This document shows, in pieces, positions 1-10,044 of a stretch of DNA of 32,662 nucleotides. How positions within the stretch are numbered: position 1 is the first letter of the stretch; each line of letters starts with the position of its first letter. The position numbers and the translations under genes were made by a program. The stretch comes from an uncultured Caulobacterales bacterium. Lineage in GTDB: Bacteria > Pseudomonadota > Alphaproteobacteria > Caulobacterales > Caulobacteraceae. The notes beneath the pieces are model-generated. The model was not told the origin of the DNA, did not search any database, and saw nothing but the letters and a program-made list of their open reading frames with translations. Location of the stretch: contig CAINOV010000032.1 in NCBI GenBank assembly GCA_903851655.1, forward strand, positions 1 through 32,662, written 5' to 3'.

Positions 1-485
1 AGCCCGTGCTTGGCGGTGACATAGGGCGCCTTCAGCACCGAGGCCTCCTTGGAGTGGACCGAGCCCATGTAGATCACGCTGCCGCCCCGGCCCTGGGCGT
101 ACATGTGCTTGAGGCAGGCCCGGGTGGTCAGGAAGGCGCCGTCCAGGTGGATGGCCAGCAGGGTCTTCCAGTCGGCGAACTTGAAGCTCTCGATCGGATC
201 GACGATCTGCACTCCGGCGTTGGAGATCAGGATGTCCACGCCGCCGAATTTCGCAACCACGGCCTCGACCCCGGCCTCCACCTGGGCCTCGTCCGTCACG
301 TTCATGGCCACCCCCATGGCCCGCGCGCCGGTGGGATCAAAGGCCGCGGCAGTGGCGTTGGCCGCGTCGATGTTGAGATCGGCGATGGCCACCTTCGCCC
401 CCTGCTCGAGGAAGGCGCGGGCGATGTCCTTGCCGATGCCGCTGGCGGCTCCGGTGATGATGGCGACCTTGTCCTGCAGACTCAT
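1..485 (-). CDS. bdhA: SDR-family 3-hydroxybutyrate dehydrogenase (C-terminus beyond left edge)
   Basis: Reverse-strand translation from ATG at 485: [40 protein letters not shown]...[13 protein letters not shown]...YVTAKHG; Rossmann TGxxxGIG, NAG and YxxxK motifs. No stop before the window edge. Confidence 0.85.
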   Translation of the reverse strand, partial: MSLQDKVAIITGAASGIGKDIARAFLEQGAKVAIADLNIDAANATAAAFDPTGARAMGVAMNVTDEAQVEAGVEAVVAKFGGVDILISNAGVQIVDPIESFKFADWKTLLAIHLDGAFLTTRACLKHMYAQGRGGSVIYMGSVHSKEASVLKAPYVTAKHG

Positions 486-496
486 GGAGGATCCTT

Positions 497-1702
497 TCAG
501 GTTTTCGGGAACGGGGCGGGCTCGGGGGAGCGGCCGTGTCCGGCCGCGCTGGTGAAGTCGAAGGTCTGCACGGCGAAGGGCTGGTCCGACGGGACCAGCA
601 CCTCGGGATGGGACAGGGTCCGCTCTGCGTCCCGGCGACCGGCGGCCCAGTGCTCCTCCATGGTGGTGCGGGAGAACTCGTAGTCCTTGGACTGGCCCTC
701 ATAGGTGGCGGACTGGTAGATCAGCTGCACGAGGTTGTAGACCGCCGGGTCCGAGGCCCGGGCCAGCAGCCGCGCCTCCGCCGTGTCCGCCAGTTCTGGC
801 GGCATCTTCGCCAGCAGGGCGTTGAAGGCGGCGCGCAGCACCTGGCTCCGGCGGAACGCGTCCGTCGCCGCCCGGGTCCGGCTGGAGAACTGGATCTCCT
901 TCATCCGCACGGCGACCTCGGACAGGTCCCGGGGCGCCTCGCCCCGGGCGCTCCACAGGTCCACCTGGAACACCAGGGTGTCGCGCTCGGTGCGGGCGTC
1001 CAGCACCCAGTCGAGGGGCGTGTTGGAGACAAGTCCGCCGTCCCAGTAGCGCTCGCCCTCGATCTCCACCGCCTCGAAGGCCGGCGGCAGGGCGCCGCTG
1101 GCCATCACGTGCTCCGGCCCGATCCGGGTGCTGTGATTGTCGAAATAGGTGAAATTGCCGGTCCGCACGTTCACCGCCCCGACGCTGAAGCGCATGGACT
1201 TGTGGTTGATCCGGTCGAAATCCACCAGCTGCTCCAGGGTCCGGCGCAGCTCGGCGGTGTCGTACCAGCTGGTGGCGCCCAGGGTCCCAGGCGGACGCAG
1301 CACCGGCGGCGGCGTGCGCGGCGCGAAGAAGCCCGGCGCGCCGCGAAGCATCACCTCGCCGGCGGCGAACTGATTGATGAAGCTGCGGGCCATGTCGCCG
1401 CCGGGCAGGGCGCCGAGCCAGCCGGCCCACGCGCTCTCGTGGCAACCGCTGACCCGCTCCCAGAAGCTGCGCAGGCGGGCGACGCGATCCTCCGGCGCAT
1501 TGCCGGCGATGATCGCCGAATTGATCGCCCCGATGGAGATGCCCGACACCCAGTCCGGGGCGATCCCGGCGCCGTGGAGCGCCTCATAGACCCCGGCCTG
1601 GTAGGCGCCCAGGGCGCCGCCCCCCTGCAGCACCAGCACGACGCTTTCGAACCCCGGGGTCCGGGCGGCGTCGGCCTTGGGTCGGGGCTTTGGGCGGGGC
1701 AT
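497..1702 (-). CDS. Patatin-like phospholipase family protein
   Basis: [16 protein letters not shown] oxyanion motif, GISIG (GxSxG) nucleophile elbow, [10 protein letters not shown] (DGG) catalytic Asp motif. Ends 12 bp upstream of the bdhA start, same strand. Confidence 0.9.
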   Translation of the reverse strand: MPRPKPRPKADAARTPGFESVVLVLQGGGALGAYQAGVYEALHGAGIAPDWVSGISIGAINSAIIAGNAPEDRVARLRSFWERVSGCHESAWAGWLGALPGGDMARSFINQFAAGEVMLRGAPGFFAPRTPPPVLRPPGTLGATSWYDTAELRRTLEQLVDFDRINHKSMRFSVGAVNVRTGNFTYFDNHSTRIGPEHVMASGALPPAFEAVEIEGERYWDGGLVSNTPLDWVLDARTERDTLVFQVDLWSARGEAPRDLSEVAVRMKEIQFSSRTRAATDAFRRSQVLRAAFNALLAKMPPELADTAEARLLARASDPAVYNLVQLIYQSATYEGQSKDYEFSRTTMEEHWAAGRRDAERTLSHPEVLVPSDQPFAVQTFDFTSAAGHGRSPEPAPFPKT

Positions 1703-1846
1703 GGGGCGTCCTCGATCCTGGCGCGGCGGGCGTCACGCCGCGCCGGTATCTCACGTCCGTGCTGCATTGCAACATGGATGTGGCGCCGGGATGTCGAAGA
1801 TGACATCAGGGTCCGGTTTCATCACCCCGAGTGAGGATCGCTCCGG

Positions 1847-3697
1847 TCAGAACTCGGTCCAGCCGCCCCCGGCCGCGGCCCGGCGCAGGGCGGGCGCCGG
1901 CCTGCGGCCGGGCGCGGCGGAGTCGGTCTGGCGGACCTGGAAGCGGGCCACCAGGCTGTGCAGTTCGTCGACCCCGAGCTTCAGCGCATGGCTGGCGGCG
2001 TTGGTCTCCTCCACCATGGCGGCGTTCTGCTGGGTGATCTGGTCGACCTGGTTCACGGCGATGTTGACCTGCTGCAGGCCGCCGGACTGCTCCGACGACG
2101 ACGCTGCGATCTGCGCCACCAGGGTGTTGATCTCCTTCACATGGCTGACGATCCGGGACAGGGCGTCGCCGGTCCGGCCCACCAGGCCCGCGCCGGAGGT
2201 CACATGGCGCGTGGAGTCGTTGATCAGCAGGGTGATCTCCTTGGCCGCTTCGGCGGAGCGCTGGGCCAGCGCCCGGACTTCCTGGGCGACCACGGCGAAG
2301 CCCCGACCGCTTTCGCCGGCGCGGGCGGCCTCGACCCCGGCGTTCAGGGCCAGGAGATTGGTCTGGAAGGAGATCTGCTCGATGATGTCGACGATCTTGC
2401 CGATCTCGCGGGAGGACTCCTCGATCCGGCGCATGGCGTCCACCGCCTCGCCCACCACCGCGTGGGACTGCTCGGCGTCCTTCTCCGCGTCGCTGACCAG
2501 GCGATGGGCGTTGCGGGCGTGGTCGGCGGCGGTGGCGACGGTGGAGGTGATCTGGTCGACGGCGGCGGCGGTCTCCTCCAGGGAGGCGGCCTGCTGCTCG
2601 GTCCGGCGGGCCAGGTTGTCGGACGCCTGGTTGATGTCTTCCGCGCCGGCGCGGATGTCGTCGGCCTTCGCGACCACCACCTGCATGGTCTGCTCCAGCT
2701 GCTCCATGGCCGAATTGAAGTCGGCCCGCAGCTTCTCGTAGGCGCCGGGGAAGGCCGTCTCGAGCCGCTGGCGCAGGTCGCCCCGGGCCATCTGGTCCAG
2801 CCCGGCGCCGAGGGCGGCCACCACCTTGCCCAGCTCTTCGGCCATGCGCTCCCGCTCGGCCTCGGTGCGGCGCCGCTCAGCCTCGCCGGCGGACTTGAGG
2901 GACTCGGTTTCGCGCTCCAGCCGCTCCTTGGCCAGGGCGGCGTCGCGGAACACGGCCACGGCGCGGGCCATGTCGCCGATCTCGTCGCCCCGGTCGGCGC
3001 CGCGGACCTCCACGGTGTTCTCACCCGCCGCCAGCCGGCGCATGACAGCGTTCATGCCGATCACCGGCCGGGTGATCAGCTGATTGGCCAGCCACGCCAT
3101 CAGCACCGCCACGCCCATGGCCGCCGCGCCGCCCAGGATCAGCAGCAGGGTGGCGAAGCCGAAGCCCCGGGCCTCCGCGGCGGCCTGGGCGGTGATCTGG
3201 GTCTGCTGGAGGTCGTTGATCGCCTTCAGCGCCTTGCGGGTGTCGGTCAGGCGGCCGATGGTCAACAGCTCGGCCCGGGCCGCGGCGACCGTGTCGGGCG
3301 ATCCGGCGTCGGAGACCTGCTTGCCTGCGCCGGCACGGAACCCGTCGGCGGCCGCGCGGAACTGGTCGGCCAGGGCCTGCTCCTCGGGGGAGTCCACATG
3401 GCTGCGATAGGCGGCGAAGGCGTCCTCGAAGGCCTTGTCATAGCCCTTGATCCGATCGGGGAAGCTGGCGTCCAGGGTCGCCACATAGCCGCGGACGGCG
3501 CATTGCTCGTCCACCAGCTGGGCGAAGGCCTTGGTCAGCCCCTCGCGCCGGACATAGATGGCCTCGCTCTGCGCCGCCGCCGACTTGACCGTCGCCATGC
3601 CCGACCAGGCCGCCACGGAGGCCGCGGCGACGGTGGCGATCACCAGCCCGAAGGCCAGCATCATCTTGACGGAAATCTTCAGGTGCTGAGCAGCCAC
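1847..3697 (-). CDS. Methyl-accepting chemotaxis protein (two TM segments, HAMP, MCP signalling domain)
   Basis: N-terminal TM, periplasmic helical region, second TM, HAMP-like segment, hairpin tip [55 protein letters not shown]-terminus GWTEF. Confidence 0.95.
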   Translation of the reverse strand: MAAQHLKISVKMMLAFGLVIATVAAASVAAWSGMATVKSAAAQSEAIYVRREGLTKAFAQLVDEQCAVRGYVATLDASFPDRIKGYDKAFEDAFAAYRSHVDSPEEQALADQFRAAADGFRAGAGKQVSDAGSPDTVAAARAELLTIGRLTDTRKALKAINDLQQTQITAQAAAEARGFGFATLLLILGGAAAMGVAVLMAWLANQLITRPVIGMNAVMRRLAAGENTVEVRGADRGDEIGDMARAVAVFRDAALAKERLERETESLKSAGEAERRRTEAERERMAEELGKVVAALGAGLDQMARGDLRQRLETAFPGAYEKLRADFNSAMEQLEQTMQVVVAKADDIRAGAEDINQASDNLARRTEQQAASLEETAAAVDQITSTVATAADHARNAHRLVSDAEKDAEQSHAVVGEAVDAMRRIEESSREIGKIVDIIEQISFQTNLLALNAGVEAARAGESGRGFAVVAQEVRALAQRSAEAAKEITLLINDSTRHVTSGAGLVGRTGDALSRIVSHVKEINTLVAQIAASSSEQSGGLQQVNIAVNQVDQITQQNAAMVEETNAASHALKLGVDELHSLVARFQVRQTDSAAPGRRPAPALRRAAAGGGWTEF

Positions 3698-3970
3698 GCA
3701 GTCTCTCCCGGACGCAGGCGATCCCCTCGCGGCGGATCCATCATGAACGCCAAAACCCGGCGACAGACCGGCCTCACCCTCGAACCCTTCGAATGACTGA
3801 GCCGAGGGGAGGGCAACTTCGCGCCTAATATGAGCAATTCAGGTAAATGACCCGTAAATCCTGTTTCGAACCGGCGCGCGCTCCGGGGGGCGGCGGTCAC
3901 CGGCGCGCCTTGCAGCGTCACACGTTCGGAGTAGATAGGAGCCGCCCCTCTCATCCGCGGAGCACCCCCC

Positions 3971-5650
3971 GTGACCCTGCACATCCCGCTGACCCGACTC
4001 GCGCGCCTTGTCGCCGCCGGCCTGGCGCTGGCGACCCTGACCGCCTGCGCCACCACGCCGGGCCTGCAGCCCCCGCCCAAGGATGCGCCCAGTATTCCGG
4101 GCGTCGCCGCAGCCCCGGCGCCGGCCCCGGACAGCGTGGTGACCCTGGGCGCGGTGATCCCGTTCCGGCAGCTGCAGCAGGCGGTGGCGGCCCACATGCC
4201 GCCCGCCATCCCGGTCAGCGGGCGGGGCTCGCTCATGTGCGCGCCGGTGCCGACGGCGACCGGCGGCCGGATCGAGACCCGGCAGACCTGCGTGAACACG
4301 CCCTATTGCGACGCCAAGGGCTGCGGAACGCGGCCCGTCTGCGCCATGATCCCGGTGCCCGTGCCCCCGTCCCTGGGCGCCACGGAGATGTGCACCAACT
4401 TCGCCTGGGAGGGCGCGATCTCGCCGGAGGGACCGATCACCTTCAGCCGCAACGGCGACGCCCTGCATGTGGAGATGCCGGTGCGGGTGGACGGCCACGC
4501 CATCGTCGCCGGCGACCTGCCCAAGGTCCTGCCGGCCAACGCCGAGCCCTTCCAGGCGCATCTGGTCCCGGGGGCGGACATCCGCTTCGACGTGGACGCC
4601 AACTGGTGTCCCGTGCTGCAGGCCACGCCCACCCAGCGCTGGGTCACCAGCGCGTCGGTGGAGGTGATCCCCCGCTCCTGCGCCAGTGTAAACCTGGGGC
4701 CGCTGGGCCAGCACCCGGTCTGCGCCGGGCCAGCCAACCTGGACCTGACCGCCGCCGCCAACGCCAAGATCGCCAAGACCCAGGCAGACCTGCTGAAGAG
4801 CGTCCAGGCCGCTCTGGGCTGCGACAAGGTGCGCGGCCAGCTGGCGGCGGTGTGGCGCTCCAACGCCATTCCGGTGGGCCAGCCGGGAGGACCCCAGGCC
4901 TTCCTCAACCTGACGCCCACGGGCGCCAGCCTGTCGCGCCTGATCGTCGAACCGAACCAGGTGCGCATCGTCGCCCAGATGTCGGTCCACACGGCCCTGT
5001 CCCAGACGCCCGGACCGCAGACGCCCCTGCCCCTTCCGCCCCTGGGACGCGCCAGTTCGCCGGACGGAGGGCTCGACCTCGACATTCAGGCCGCCGTGCC
5101 CTTCTCGGTGCTGAAGGCGACCCTGACCCAGGCCATGGTGGGCAAGACCTTCACCCAGCATAGCCTGGCCGGCGACGCCGTGGTGCGCATCGACGATGTC
5201 GACATCTATCCGTCGGAAGGCCATGTGGCGGTGGGGCTGAAGGTCGCCGCCCGGCTGCCCGGCAAGGTGCTGGACGGGTCCGGGTGGATCTATCTGCGGG
5301 GCCGTCCGGTGGCGCTGGGCGACGGCAAGTCCCTGAAGATCCAGGATCTCGACTACGCCGTGACCCTCAACAACGCCTTCATCACGGTGGTGGTGGCCAC
5401 GTTCCACGGCCCGATCCTGGCGGAGCTGCGGCAGCACGCGACCTTCGACCTCACCGACGGGATCGCCACCGCCGCGGCCCAGATCTCCACAGGGATCAAC
5501 GGCGCCAGCCTGTCCGGCGTGACCCTGACCGCCGATCACCCCAGCATCGCCCTGAAGGGCGTGGCGCTGGGCGCCGACAGCATCGTGGCCAACGCCCAGG
5601 TGCGGGTGCCCCTGTCCATCTCCCTGGTCAAGGGCGTCGCCCAGCCCTGA
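3971..5650 (+). CDS. DUF4403-like lipoprotein
   Basis: Lipobox LATLTACATT; repeated lipid-binding-like architecture (IPFRQLQQAV..., VPFSVLKATLTQAMVGKTF) resembling DUF4403. ORF coordinates from the supplied track. Confidence 0.7.
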   Translation: MTLHIPLTRLARLVAAGLALATLTACATTPGLQPPPKDAPSIPGVAAAPAPAPDSVVTLGAVIPFRQLQQAVAAHMPPAIPVSGRGSLMCAPVPTATGGRIETRQTCVNTPYCDAKGCGTRPVCAMIPVPVPPSLGATEMCTNFAWEGAISPEGPITFSRNGDALHVEMPVRVDGHAIVAGDLPKVLPANAEPFQAHLVPGADIRFDVDANWCPVLQATPTQRWVTSASVEVIPRSCASVNLGPLGQHPVCAGPANLDLTAAANAKIAKTQADLLKSVQAALGCDKVRGQLAAVWRSNAIPVGQPGGPQAFLNLTPTGASLSRLIVEPNQVRIVAQMSVHTALSQTPGPQTPLPLPPLGRASSPDGGLDLDIQAAVPFSVLKATLTQAMVGKTFTQHSLAGDAVVRIDDVDIYPSEGHVAVGLKVAARLPGKVLDGSGWIYLRGRPVALGDGKSLKIQDLDYAVTLNNAFITVVVATFHGPILAELRQHATFDLTDGIATAAAQISTGINGASLSGVTLTADHPSIALKGVALGADSIVANAQVRVPLSISLVKGVAQP

Positions 5651-5664
5651 GGGGCCCGTGCGGG

Positions 5665-5958
5665 TCAGAGCTCGCAGATGATCCGGTCCAGCCCTGCGTC
5701 GCCGCGGCGATAGCCCCGGCGGGGCGCGGCGGAATGCACCTGGGTCAGGATCGCCGTGGCGGGCTCGTCCAGGCGCAACAGCTTCCACCCCGACCGCTCG
5801 CCGCCGGACGCGCCGCCCTTCAGCTGCCAGACCCGCGCCGCCGGATAGCCGATCGGCGTCCAGCCCACGGCGTGGACCTCCACCTCGCGGGTGAAGAGGC
5901 CGTAGTCCAGCTCGACCACCCTGTGGCTCTTCAGCGCCTCGCAGCAAATGGCGATCAC
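5665..5958 (-). CDS. Small WYL-domain-like protein (97 aa)
   Basis: MIAICCEALKSHRVVELDYGLFTREVEVHAVGWTPIGYPAARVWQLKGG...GWKLLRLDEPATAIL resembles a stand-alone WYL-type sensory fold; convergent with the DUF4403-like gene. Confidence 0.65.
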   Translation of the reverse strand: MIAICCEALKSHRVVELDYGLFTREVEVHAVGWTPIGYPAARVWQLKGGASGGERSGWKLLRLDEPATAILTQVHSAAPRRGYRRGDAGLDRIICEL

Positions 5959-6002
5959 ACGGGTCCTCTCGGGGGCAGGAACAGACTGGGCAGGCGGACG
6001 GT

Positions 6003-6041
6003 CGGGCGGGCGGGCGGGCGGGCGGGCGGGCGGGCGGGCGG
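6003..6041. repeat. Tetranucleotide microsatellite (CGGG)9 plus CGG
   Basis: Read directly: nine uninterrupted CGGG units at 6003-6038 then CGG at 6039-6041; 45-83 bp upstream of the WYL-like start codon. Confidence 0.97.
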
Positions 6042-6335
6042 CGAAGACGGAAAGGCCCGCACAGCGGGGGGAAACTGTACGGGCCGATCATCGCAGGCTT
6101 GGCAATAAGGTGTCGGCCGGCCGGGACGCTATCCCAAGGGGCTGAGGGGGGCGTTCAGGGCTTGAAACAATCTGCGCCCGTCCGACCGACCTTGAGACTA
6201 TCGGGGCGCAAACAGGCCGGAGCGCGACGCAAAAAAGGTCCTTTCAAGGCCGATTGAGCCCGACGTGTCGCAATCGCCGGGACTGTGGCATGAACGGGAC
6301 AGGCGCCCGGGGCGTCGCGATGCAGGAGACAGGTC

Positions 6336-7379
6336 ATGTCCACGGTTCTCGTCACCGGCGGGTCGGGTTTCATCGCCGGACACGCCCTGCTCCAGCTGCT
6401 GGCGGCGGGCCACACGGTGCGGACCACCGTGCGCGATCTCGCCCGGGAGGCGGAGGTCCGCGCCACCCTGACCGCGGCCGGGGCCGGTCCGGACGCACAG
6501 GCCCGGCTGTCCTTCCTGGCCGCCGACCTGACCGCCGACTCCGGCTGGGCCGAGGCGGCGGCGGGGTGCGACCACGTGCTGCACATGGCCTCGCCCTTTC
6601 CCCCGGCCACGCCGAAGTCTGACGACGAGCTGATCATCCCCGCCCGGGACGGCGCCCTGCGGGTGCTGCGGGCGGCGCGGGAGGCCGGCGTGCGGCGGGT
6701 AGTGCTGACCTCGTCCTTCGCCGCCGTCGGCTATGGCCATCCGCCCCGGACGACGCCCTTCACCGAGGCCGACTGGACCGACCCCGCCGGCGCGGACTGC
6801 ACCGCCTATGTGAAGTCCAAGACCCTGGCGGAGCGGGCGGCCTGGGACTTCATCCGCACCGAGGGCGGCGGCCTGGAGCTGTCGGTGGTCAACCCCGTCG
6901 GCGTGTTCGGCCCGGTTCTGGGGCCCGACTATTCCACCTCGATCCTGGTGGTGCAGCGGTTGATGGACGGCGCCGTGCCGGGTTGCCCGAAGCTGCATTT
7001 CGGCGTCGTGGACGTCCGCGATGTGGCCGACCTGCACCTGCGCGCCATGACCGATCCCGCCGCCGCGGGCGAGCGGTTCCTGGCGGTGGCGGACGACTTC
7101 CTGACCTTCGCCCAGATCGCGCAGACGCTGAAGCGCGGCATGGGCCCCGCCGCCGCCCGCGTCCCGGTGCGGGAGTTGCCCAACTGGCTGCTGCATCTGG
7201 CGGCCCTGCGGGATCCGGCGATCCGCCAGATCCTGCCGGAGCTCGGCAAGGTGAAGAACGCCACCAGCGACAAGGCCCGCCGCCGGCTGGGCTGGACGCC
7301 GCGCTCCAACACCGAGGCGATCCTGGCCACCGCCCGCAGCCTTGTGGCGCTGGGCCTGCTGAAGCCCCTCGCCGGCTGA
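6336..7379 (+). CDS. NAD-dependent epimerase/dehydratase family protein (dihydroflavonol-4-reductase-like extended SDR)
   Basis: STVLVTGGSGFIAGHALLQLLAAGHTVRTTVRD N-terminus, HMASPFPP, VVLTSSFAAVGYG, YVKSKTLAERAAW (YxxxK); GGAGACAGG RBS region. Confidence 0.9.
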   Translation: MSTVLVTGGSGFIAGHALLQLLAAGHTVRTTVRDLAREAEVRATLTAAGAGPDAQARLSFLAADLTADSGWAEAAAGCDHVLHMASPFPPATPKSDDELIIPARDGALRVLRAAREAGVRRVVLTSSFAAVGYGHPPRTTPFTEADWTDPAGADCTAYVKSKTLAERAAWDFIRTEGGGLELSVVNPVGVFGPVLGPDYSTSILVVQRLMDGAVPGCPKLHFGVVDVRDVADLHLRAMTDPAAAGERFLAVADDFLTFAQIAQTLKRGMGPAAARVPVRELPNWLLHLAALRDPAIRQILPELGKVKNATSDKARRRLGWTPRSNTEAILATARSLVALGLLKPLAG

Positions 7380-7390
7380 GCCCGGGTCCG

Positions 7391-7573
7391 TCAGTCCGGC
7401 CGGCGGTCCTCCGGCGGCGCCTGCGTCGCGCCCGGCCGGCGACGGCCGCGCAGCAGCACGACGGCGAACAGCACGACCACCGCGCAGAACCCGATCGGCG
7501 CGCCGATGGGCACCCCGGCGAACAGGTTGGAAGGACTGGCCATCTGGGACTCCGGACTGAACCTTGCGCTCAC
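7391..7573 (-). CDS. Small single-TM protein (60 aa), hypothetical
   Basis: Hydrophobic stretch PIGFCAVVVLFAVVLL followed by RGRRRPG; fits the gap between flanking genes on the opposite strand. No family recognised. Confidence 0.4.
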   Translation of the reverse strand: MSARFSPESQMASPSNLFAGVPIGAPIGFCAVVVLFAVVLLRGRRRPGATQAPPEDRRPD

Positions 7574-7686
7574 ATATTGGGCGTTCGCGCCGCCGGCGCC
7601 ACCGGGAAACGTCGCACAGGCTGGATATGGCCGGTGGGGCTGTGCTTAAGTCCTGCGACACAGTTTGACATCCGGGGGATCCAGAG

Positions 7687-9630
7687 TTGCAGAAGTTCTT
7701 GACGGGGGCGGCGTCGGCCGCGCTCCTCGCCGGCGTTCTCATGTCCGGCGCCGCCCGCGCCGCCGTCGTTCAGCCCATGCCGACGCCCCTGCCCGAGGCG
7801 ATTCCCCAGCCCCGGGACGTCGCCTATCCCGCCCCCCTCGAAGTGGCCGTGGACGCCACGGACCTGACGCACGGGATCTTTTCCGTGCGCGAGATCGTGC
7901 CCCTGGCGGGGCCGGGCCCGGTGGTGCTGACCTATCCCCGCTGGCTGCCCGGCAACCACGCCCCGTCCGGCCCCATCGACAAGCTGGCGGGGCTCGAGAT
8001 CACCGCCGACGGCAAGCCGCTGGAATGGACCCGCGACCCGGTGGACGTGTTCGCCTTCCATGTGACGCCCCCGGCCGGCGCCCGGGCGCTGCAGATCCGT
8101 TTCCAGTTCCTGTCGCCGGTGTCCACGCGGGAGGGCCGGGTGGTGATGACGCCGGAAATGCTGAACGCGCAGTGGAACGCGCTGGCGCTCTATCCCGCCG
8201 GCTGGTTCACCCGGGACATTCCGGTGAAGGCCTCGATCCGCCTGCCGGAGGACTGGAAATACGCCACCGCCCTCGAGACCGAGCGCGAGAGCGACGGAAC
8301 CGTCCAGTTCCGCCAGACCACCTTCGAGACCTTTGTCGACAGCCCGCTGATCGCCGGTCGCTATTACAAGCAGGTGGACCTGGATCCGGGCGGGCCGGCG
8401 CCCGTGCGGCTGGACGTGATCGCCGACCGGCCGGACGAGCTGGAGATGACGCCGGAGCAGATCGCCCCGCACCGGGAGCTGGTGCGCCAAGCCTATCGCC
8501 TGTTCGGCTCGCACCACTATGACCACTACGACTTCCTCCTGTCCCTGTCGGACAAGATGGGCGGCAACGGCCTGGAGCATCACCAGTCGTCGGAGGACGG
8601 CACCTCGCCGAAATACTTCACCGACTGGGACAAGGCCCCCGCCGGGCGGGACCTTCTGGCTCACGAATACACCCACTCCTGGGACGGCAAGTTCCGCCGG
8701 CCCGCCGACCTGTGGACCCCGACCTACAACGTGCCCATGCGCGGCAGCCTGTTGTGGGTCTATGAGGGCCAGACCCAGTACTGGGGCTATGTGCTGGCGG
8801 CGCGGTCCGGGCTGCTGACCCAGCAGCAGGCCCTGGACGCCATCGCCGCCACGGCGGCGGTCTATGACGCCCGGGTCGGCCGCAGCTGGCGGGCCATGGA
8901 GGACACCACCAACGACCCGATCATCGCCCAGCGCCGGCCGCTCTCGTGGCTCAGCTGGCAGCGCAGCGAGGACTATTATTCCGAGGGCCAGCTGATCTGG
9001 CTGGACGCCGACACGCTGATCCGCCAGCGCTCCGGCGGCAAGCGGTCCCTGGACGACTTCGCCCGGGCCTTCTTCGGCGTGAACAACGGCAGCTTCGTCC
9101 CGGCGACCTACGATTTCGACGAGGTCGTGCGGACCCTGAACGGGGTGGAGCCCTATGACTGGGCGAGCTTCCTGAAGGCCCGCCTGCTGGGCCACGGGCC
9201 CGGCGCCCCCCTGGACGGGATCACCCGCGGCGGCTACCGGCTGGTGTTCACTCCGACCCCGACGGAGTATTTCCGCGCCGCCGAGGGCCGCCGCAAGGTG
9301 ACCGACCTGACCTTCTCCCTGGGCCTGTCGGTGAACCGGGACGGCCAGATCGGCGAAGTGATCTGGGACGGCCCCGCCTTCCGCGCCGGACTGACCGCCG
9401 ACACCCAGATCATGGCGGTGAACGGCCTGACCTACGCGGCCGACGACCTGAAGGACGCCGTGCGCCTGGCCAAGGGGAGCGGCGCGCCCATCGAACTGCT
9501 GGTCAAGATCAACGACCACTTCCGCACCGTGCGGATCGATTATCACGACGGGCTGCGCTACCCGCGGCTGGAGAAGATCGCCCCCGGCGAGGCGGCTCTG
9601 GACGCGATCCTGGCGCCCCGGGCGAAATAG
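7687..9630 (+). CDS. M61-family metallopeptidase with PDZ-like domain (glycyl aminopeptidase-like), exported
   Basis: TTG start, signal peptide MQKFLTGAASAALLAGVLMSGAARA, HEYTHSWDGKFRRPADLWTP (HExxH), C-terminal PDZ-like segment. Confidence 0.92.
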   Translation: MQKFLTGAASAALLAGVLMSGAARAAVVQPMPTPLPEAIPQPRDVAYPAPLEVAVDATDLTHGIFSVREIVPLAGPGPVVLTYPRWLPGNHAPSGPIDKLAGLEITADGKPLEWTRDPVDVFAFHVTPPAGARALQIRFQFLSPVSTREGRVVMTPEMLNAQWNALALYPAGWFTRDIPVKASIRLPEDWKYATALETERESDGTVQFRQTTFETFVDSPLIAGRYYKQVDLDPGGPAPVRLDVIADRPDELEMTPEQIAPHRELVRQAYRLFGSHHYDHYDFLLSLSDKMGGNGLEHHQSSEDGTSPKYFTDWDKAPAGRDLLAHEYTHSWDGKFRRPADLWTPTYNVPMRGSLLWVYEGQTQYWGYVLAARSGLLTQQQALDAIAATAAVYDARVGRSWRAMEDTTNDPIIAQRRPLSWLSWQRSEDYYSEGQLIWLDADTLIRQRSGGKRSLDDFARAFFGVNNGSFVPATYDFDEVVRTLNGVEPYDWASFLKARLLGHGPGAPLDGITRGGYRLVFTPTPTEYFRAAEGRRKVTDLTFSLGLSVNRDGQIGEVIWDGPAFRAGLTADTQIMAVNGLTYAADDLKDAVRLAKGSGAPIELLVKINDHFRTVRIDYHDGLRYPRLEKIAPGEAALDAILAPRAK

Positions 9631-9670
9631 CGCGCCCGGGCGGCCCCACCGACGGTCTGCCTCGATTTCA

Positions 9671-9703
9671 GGCGCCGACGCTCCCCATCGGGGCGTCGGC
9701 GCC
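9671..9703. terminator. GC-rich hairpin after the M61 peptidase gene
   Basis: Perfect 11-bp inverted repeat GGCGCCGACGC (9671-9681) / GCGTCGGCGCC (9693-9703), 41 bp after the stop; no strong T-tract. Confidence 0.6.
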
Positions 9704-10044
9704 AATTATCCGATCACCCCGCGAAAATATCGTTTCCACGGGACGCCGGGATTGGCGGCCCGTGCGTGACAGGTTCATGAACTATGCCCTCCGCCCCGCT
9801 GACGGCGGCATAAACTGCCCGAAAATTCCAATATGAGACAAATATTCGGCATGATTTCGAGACAGGCCGGTTGGATCTATTAAGCGCCAGCCAAGACCCC
9901 GGTGTTGTATCAAAGCATCATCCGGGACCGATAGATCTGACTGAACGCCGATAACGAGCAATATCATCACACGGATCCGATCGGCAGGCGTACACATGCC
10001 CGGTCGTGGTTAAATTCCAGCATGACAAGAGAAGGGGTAGCTCA

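Noticed and set aside
536-3796. Long plus ORFs at 536-1834 and 1958-3796
   Set aside because: Antisense shadows of the patatin and MCP genes.
3839-6091. 750-aa minus ORF antisense to the DUF4403-like gene
   Set aside because: Low-complexity His/Arg/Gly/Gln-rich composition typical of antisense frames in high-GC DNA; the PPAR repeats come from the CGGG microsatellite; the plus-strand gene has a lipobox and clear coding pattern.
6234-6244. AAAGGTCCTTT palindrome upstream of the epimerase gene
   Set aside because: Too short and isolated to assign a function; loop too small for a convincing terminator.
7570-9705. 711-aa minus ORF
   Set aside because: Antisense to the M61 peptidase; biased composition and no motifs.
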